In this document: piece by piece, positions 6,624 through 8,519 of the stretch
How the letters are laid out: the number at the start of each line of letters is the position of its first letter
How positions within the stretch are numbered: the stretch's first letter is position 1
NCBI GenBank assembly: GCA_002477465.1
Contig: DLPV01000012.1
Span: 1 to 8,519, forward strand
DNA from: Gammaproteobacteria bacterium UBA7449
GTDB lineage: Bacteria; Pseudomonadota; Gammaproteobacteria; Pseudomonadales; Pseudohongiellaceae
Direction of reading: 5' to 3'
DNA length: 8,519 nt
Made by a program: the position numbers and the translations under genes
Notes under the pieces: model-generated
Database searches by the model: none
The model's input: the letters and a program-made list of their open reading frames with translations, nothing else
Told to the model about the DNA's origin: nothing

Positions 6624-8139
6624 GTCAGCGGTCGTGGCATCAGAATCAGATACTCTGGGCCACTTTATCAACGGTGAGATTGTAAGCGACCAGCGCCGTA
6701 GCGCTGCTGTTTTCAATCCCGCTACCGGGCAGGTCACTCAGCAGCTTGCGCTTGCAGATCAGGCTACCGTCACCACTGCGGTAGATGCTGCAACTGCAGC
6801 GTTTCCAGCCTGGCGCCAGACCCCGCCGAACAAGCGTGCCCAGATACTGTTCCGCTACAAGCAGCTGTTAGAGCAAAATGCTGAACCTATCTGTCAGCTC
6901 ATCACCGCTGAGCATGGCAAAGTCATTGACGATGCCCATGGCGAGCTCGGCCGCGGGATTGAAGTGGTGGACTATGCCTGCGGTATCAGCGAATTGCTGA
7001 AGGGCGAGTTTTCCAAAAATGCTGGCCCGGATATCGACAGCTGGTCCGAGTTTCAGCCGCTGGGTGTAGTGGCCGGCATCACGCCATTTAATTTTCCCGC
7101 CATGGTGCCCATGTGGATGTTTCCCATGGCTATTGCCTGTGGCAATACCTTTATTCTCAAACCGTCGGAGCGTGATCCTAGTCCGGCACTGCTGCTGGCA
7201 AAGCTATTTAGCGAGGCAGGTCTGCCCGATGGCGTGTTCAATGTTGTGAATGGTGACGGCGATACGGTGCAGCACATCCTCGATGATGACCGGGTGCAGG
7301 CCTTAAGTTTTGTTGGCTCTACGCCAATTGCCGAGTCCCTGTTCCAGCGTGGCTCCGCTTGCGGTAAAAGAGTGCAGGCGCTTGGGGGCGCCAAGAATCA
7401 CGCGGTTATCTTGCCTGATGCTGACCTTGAAAACGCAGTGAATGCGCTAATGGGAGCGGCCTATGGTTCCTGTGGTGAGCGCTGTATGGCGATTTCGGTT
7501 GCGGTTTGTGTGGGAGAGGAGACTGCCGATAAGACAGTGGCTCTGCTGAAGGACAAGATTGCGGGTCTGAAGATTGGGCCAGGAGTCGATGCCGGCAATG
7601 ATATGGGGCCTCTCATTACAAAAGCGGCCCTGGATCGCGTCACGCACTTTATTGCAAAGGGCGTGGAAGAAGGCGCAGAGTTGGCGGCAGATGGACGTGG
7701 TCTGGAGGTAGCCGGTCACGAATCAGGCTTCTTTATCGGTGCGTCATTGTTTGATCGCGTCACCTCCGAGATGTCCATTTATCAGGATGAAATCTTTGGT
7801 CCGGTGCTATGTGTTGTCAGGGTGGATTCACTGGATGCGGCTATGGAGCTCATCAATGCCCATGAATTTGGCAATGGCACCTGTTTGTTTACTCGCGATG
7901 GTGAAGCCGCTCGCTACTTCACCGATCATATTCAGGTCGGTATGGTTGGGGTCAACGTGGCCCTGCCTGTTCCTATTGCCAGCCAGAGTTTTGGTGGCTG
8001 GAAACGCTCCCTGTTTGGCGACCTCTATGTCTACGGACCGGACGCCGTGCGCTTCTATACGCGTCGCAAAACCATGACGCAACGCTGGCCCGCCAATAGC
8101 CAGGCGGAAAAGGCCAGGTACGCCTTCCCGAGCAGCTAG
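6610..8139 (+). CDS. mmsA: CoA-acylating (methyl)malonate-semialdehyde dehydrogenase
   Basis: A 509-residue aldehyde dehydrogenase of the MmsA/IolA/BauC group. It oxidises malonate or methylmalonate semialdehyde with NAD+ and CoA, with loss of CO2, to acetyl-CoA or propionyl-CoA. Visible landmarks are the N-terminal INGEIV (20-25), ITPFNFP (157-163) with oxyanion-hole Asn161, the NAD-binding KPSERDPSP (184-192), SFVGSTPIAE (233-242), then QALGGAKNH (256-264), where ordinary ALDHs have the general-base Glu (ELGGK); its absence is typical of the CoA-acylating type. The nucleophile is Cys292 in CGERCMA (288-294). EIFGPV (394-399) and NVALPVPIASQSFGGWKRS (449-467) complete the fold. It follows bauA with a 14-base overlap, so the pair is co-transcribed and probably translationally coupled. 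In this setting the physiological substrate is most likely malonate semialdehyde from BauA, as for BauC of Pseudomonas; a role in valine or inositol breakdown cannot be excluded. No clear terminator follows. Confidence 0.93.
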   Translation: MSSLESAVVASESDTLGHFINGEIVSDQRRSAAVFNPATGQVTQQLALADQATVTTAVDAATAAFPAWRQTPPNKRAQILFRYKQLLEQNAEPICQLITAEHGKVIDDAHGELGRGIEVVDYACGISELLKGEFSKNAGPDIDSWSEFQPLGVVAGITPFNFPAMVPMWMFPMAIACGNTFILKPSERDPSPALLLAKLFSEAGLPDGVFNVVNGDGDTVQHILDDDRVQALSFVGSTPIAESLFQRGSACGKRVQALGGAKNHAVILPDADLENAVNALMGAAYGSCGERCMAISVAVCVGEETADKTVALLKDKIAGLKIGPGVDAGNDMGPLITKAALDRVTHFIAKGVEEGAELAADGRGLEVAGHESGFFIGASLFDRVTSEMSIYQDEIFGPVLCVVRVDSLDAAMELINAHEFGNGTCLFTRDGEAARYFTDHIQVGMVGVNVALPVPIASQSFGGWKRSLFGDLYVYGPDAVRFYTRRKTMTQRWPANSQAEKARYAFPSS

Positions 8140-8183
8140 CAGGCCAGGCTGGATCGAGTGATAGCAAGTACTGCTTCAATCTC

Positions 8184-8519
8184 ATGACCATCGCCGAAAC
8201 CTATCTGGTACTTTTTGCCGCACTGGGAACTGCAGATAAACTGTTCCCGGCCTAGATTGTGGTGTCATTGATTGCCTGTGCGACCGCACTGTTTTTCAAT
8301 GACAGGCTGACTCGCGCCATGAGTAACTGGCTGTTTTTCCTGTATCTGCTGTTTGCGCTGGTGATGGTGGGTCGCTGGGGGGGTGGTTTTGTCCAAGGTG
8401 CTAGAACTGCTCGGCACGCTGAGAGAGCAAGGTGAGAGCTTTCCGTCTCCACAAATCTCCCTGCTGTTGGGAATGGCTTCGATTGCGACCTTCTTTATTG
8501 GCAGTTTGGTTACCGCAAG
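8184..8519 (+). pseudogene. Disrupted multi-pass membrane protein frame, incomplete
   Basis: I do not recognise the family. From ATG 8184 the frame reads MTIAETYLVLFAALGTADKL and more, meets TAG at 8253-8255 after 23 codons, then continues in the same frame with hydrophobic, plausibly transmembrane stretches (IVVSLIACATALFF; NWLFFLYLLFALVMVG). At a run of seven G (8377-8383) this frame turns into Arg-rich text and stops at TGA 8433-8435. The frame one base ahead instead reads on sensibly to the window end, with VLSKVLELLGTLREQGE and a hydrophobic ISLLLGMASIATFFIGSLV. Removing one G joins the two. This fits a decayed gene with a nonsense and a frameshift lesion, or sequencing/assembly error in a homopolymer, with a real gene perhaps starting after the TAG. 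No Shine-Dalgarno is evident at 8184. It lies 44 bases after mmsA on the same strand. Confidence 0.45.

Noticed and set aside
8140..8183. Possible terminator after mmsA
   Set aside because: No stable stem followed by a T-run is visible between the mmsA stop and the next frame.

Overview
The window looks like chromosomal DNA of a free-living, probably marine, gammaproteobacterium. It has moderate GC, strong Shine-Dalgarno sites, and protein families common in Pseudomonas-like and related oligotrophic Gammaproteobacteria: a DUF2868/DUF3482 pair, a YghU-type glutathione transferase, BauA and a CoA-acylating semialdehyde dehydrogenase. The lineage is inferred from gene content only. I see no tRNA or rRNA gene, CRISPR array, transposase or prophage signature.

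Layout. (1) Positions 1-1754, + strand: the 3' end of a DUF2868 protein, overlapping by ATGA a complete GTPase of the DUF3482 family, which has a glycine-zipper-like membrane segment and no NKxD motif. (2) 1760-2674, - strand: a full-length YghU-like (Nu-class) glutathione S-transferase, tail to tail with the GTPase at a 5-base gap. (3) 2675-2958: a 284-base intergenic stretch with short inverted and direct repeats but no convincing gene. (4) 2959-3309, +: a MmcQ/YjbR-family small protein. (5) 3347-5044, -: a Tat-exported, YtcJ-like metal-dependent amidohydrolase with its metal ligands intact. (6) 5045-5240: a divergent control region with an 8-bp perfect inverted repeat and two leader hairpins. 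(7) 5241-8139, +: a two-gene overlapping operon, beta-alanine:pyruvate transaminase (bauA) then CoA-acylating (methyl)malonate-semialdehyde dehydrogenase (mmsA/bauC type). (8) 8184-8519, +: a membrane protein reading frame broken by an in-frame TAG and an apparent one-base frameshift at a run of seven G, running off the window.

How the genes work together. The clearest pathway is beta-alanine catabolism. BauA moves the amino group of beta-alanine to pyruvate, giving malonate semialdehyde and L-alanine. The dehydrogenase then converts malonate semialdehyde with CoA and NAD+ to acetyl-CoA and CO2. The divergently transcribed exported amidohydrolase may share control with this operon, and one hypothesis is that it releases an amine substrate in the periplasm; its substrate cannot be read from sequence. 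I found no clearly new system. The least ordinary items are the DUF2868/DUF3482 GTPase pair, the broken membrane gene at the right edge, and the divergent region joining the amidohydrolase to the beta-alanine operon.
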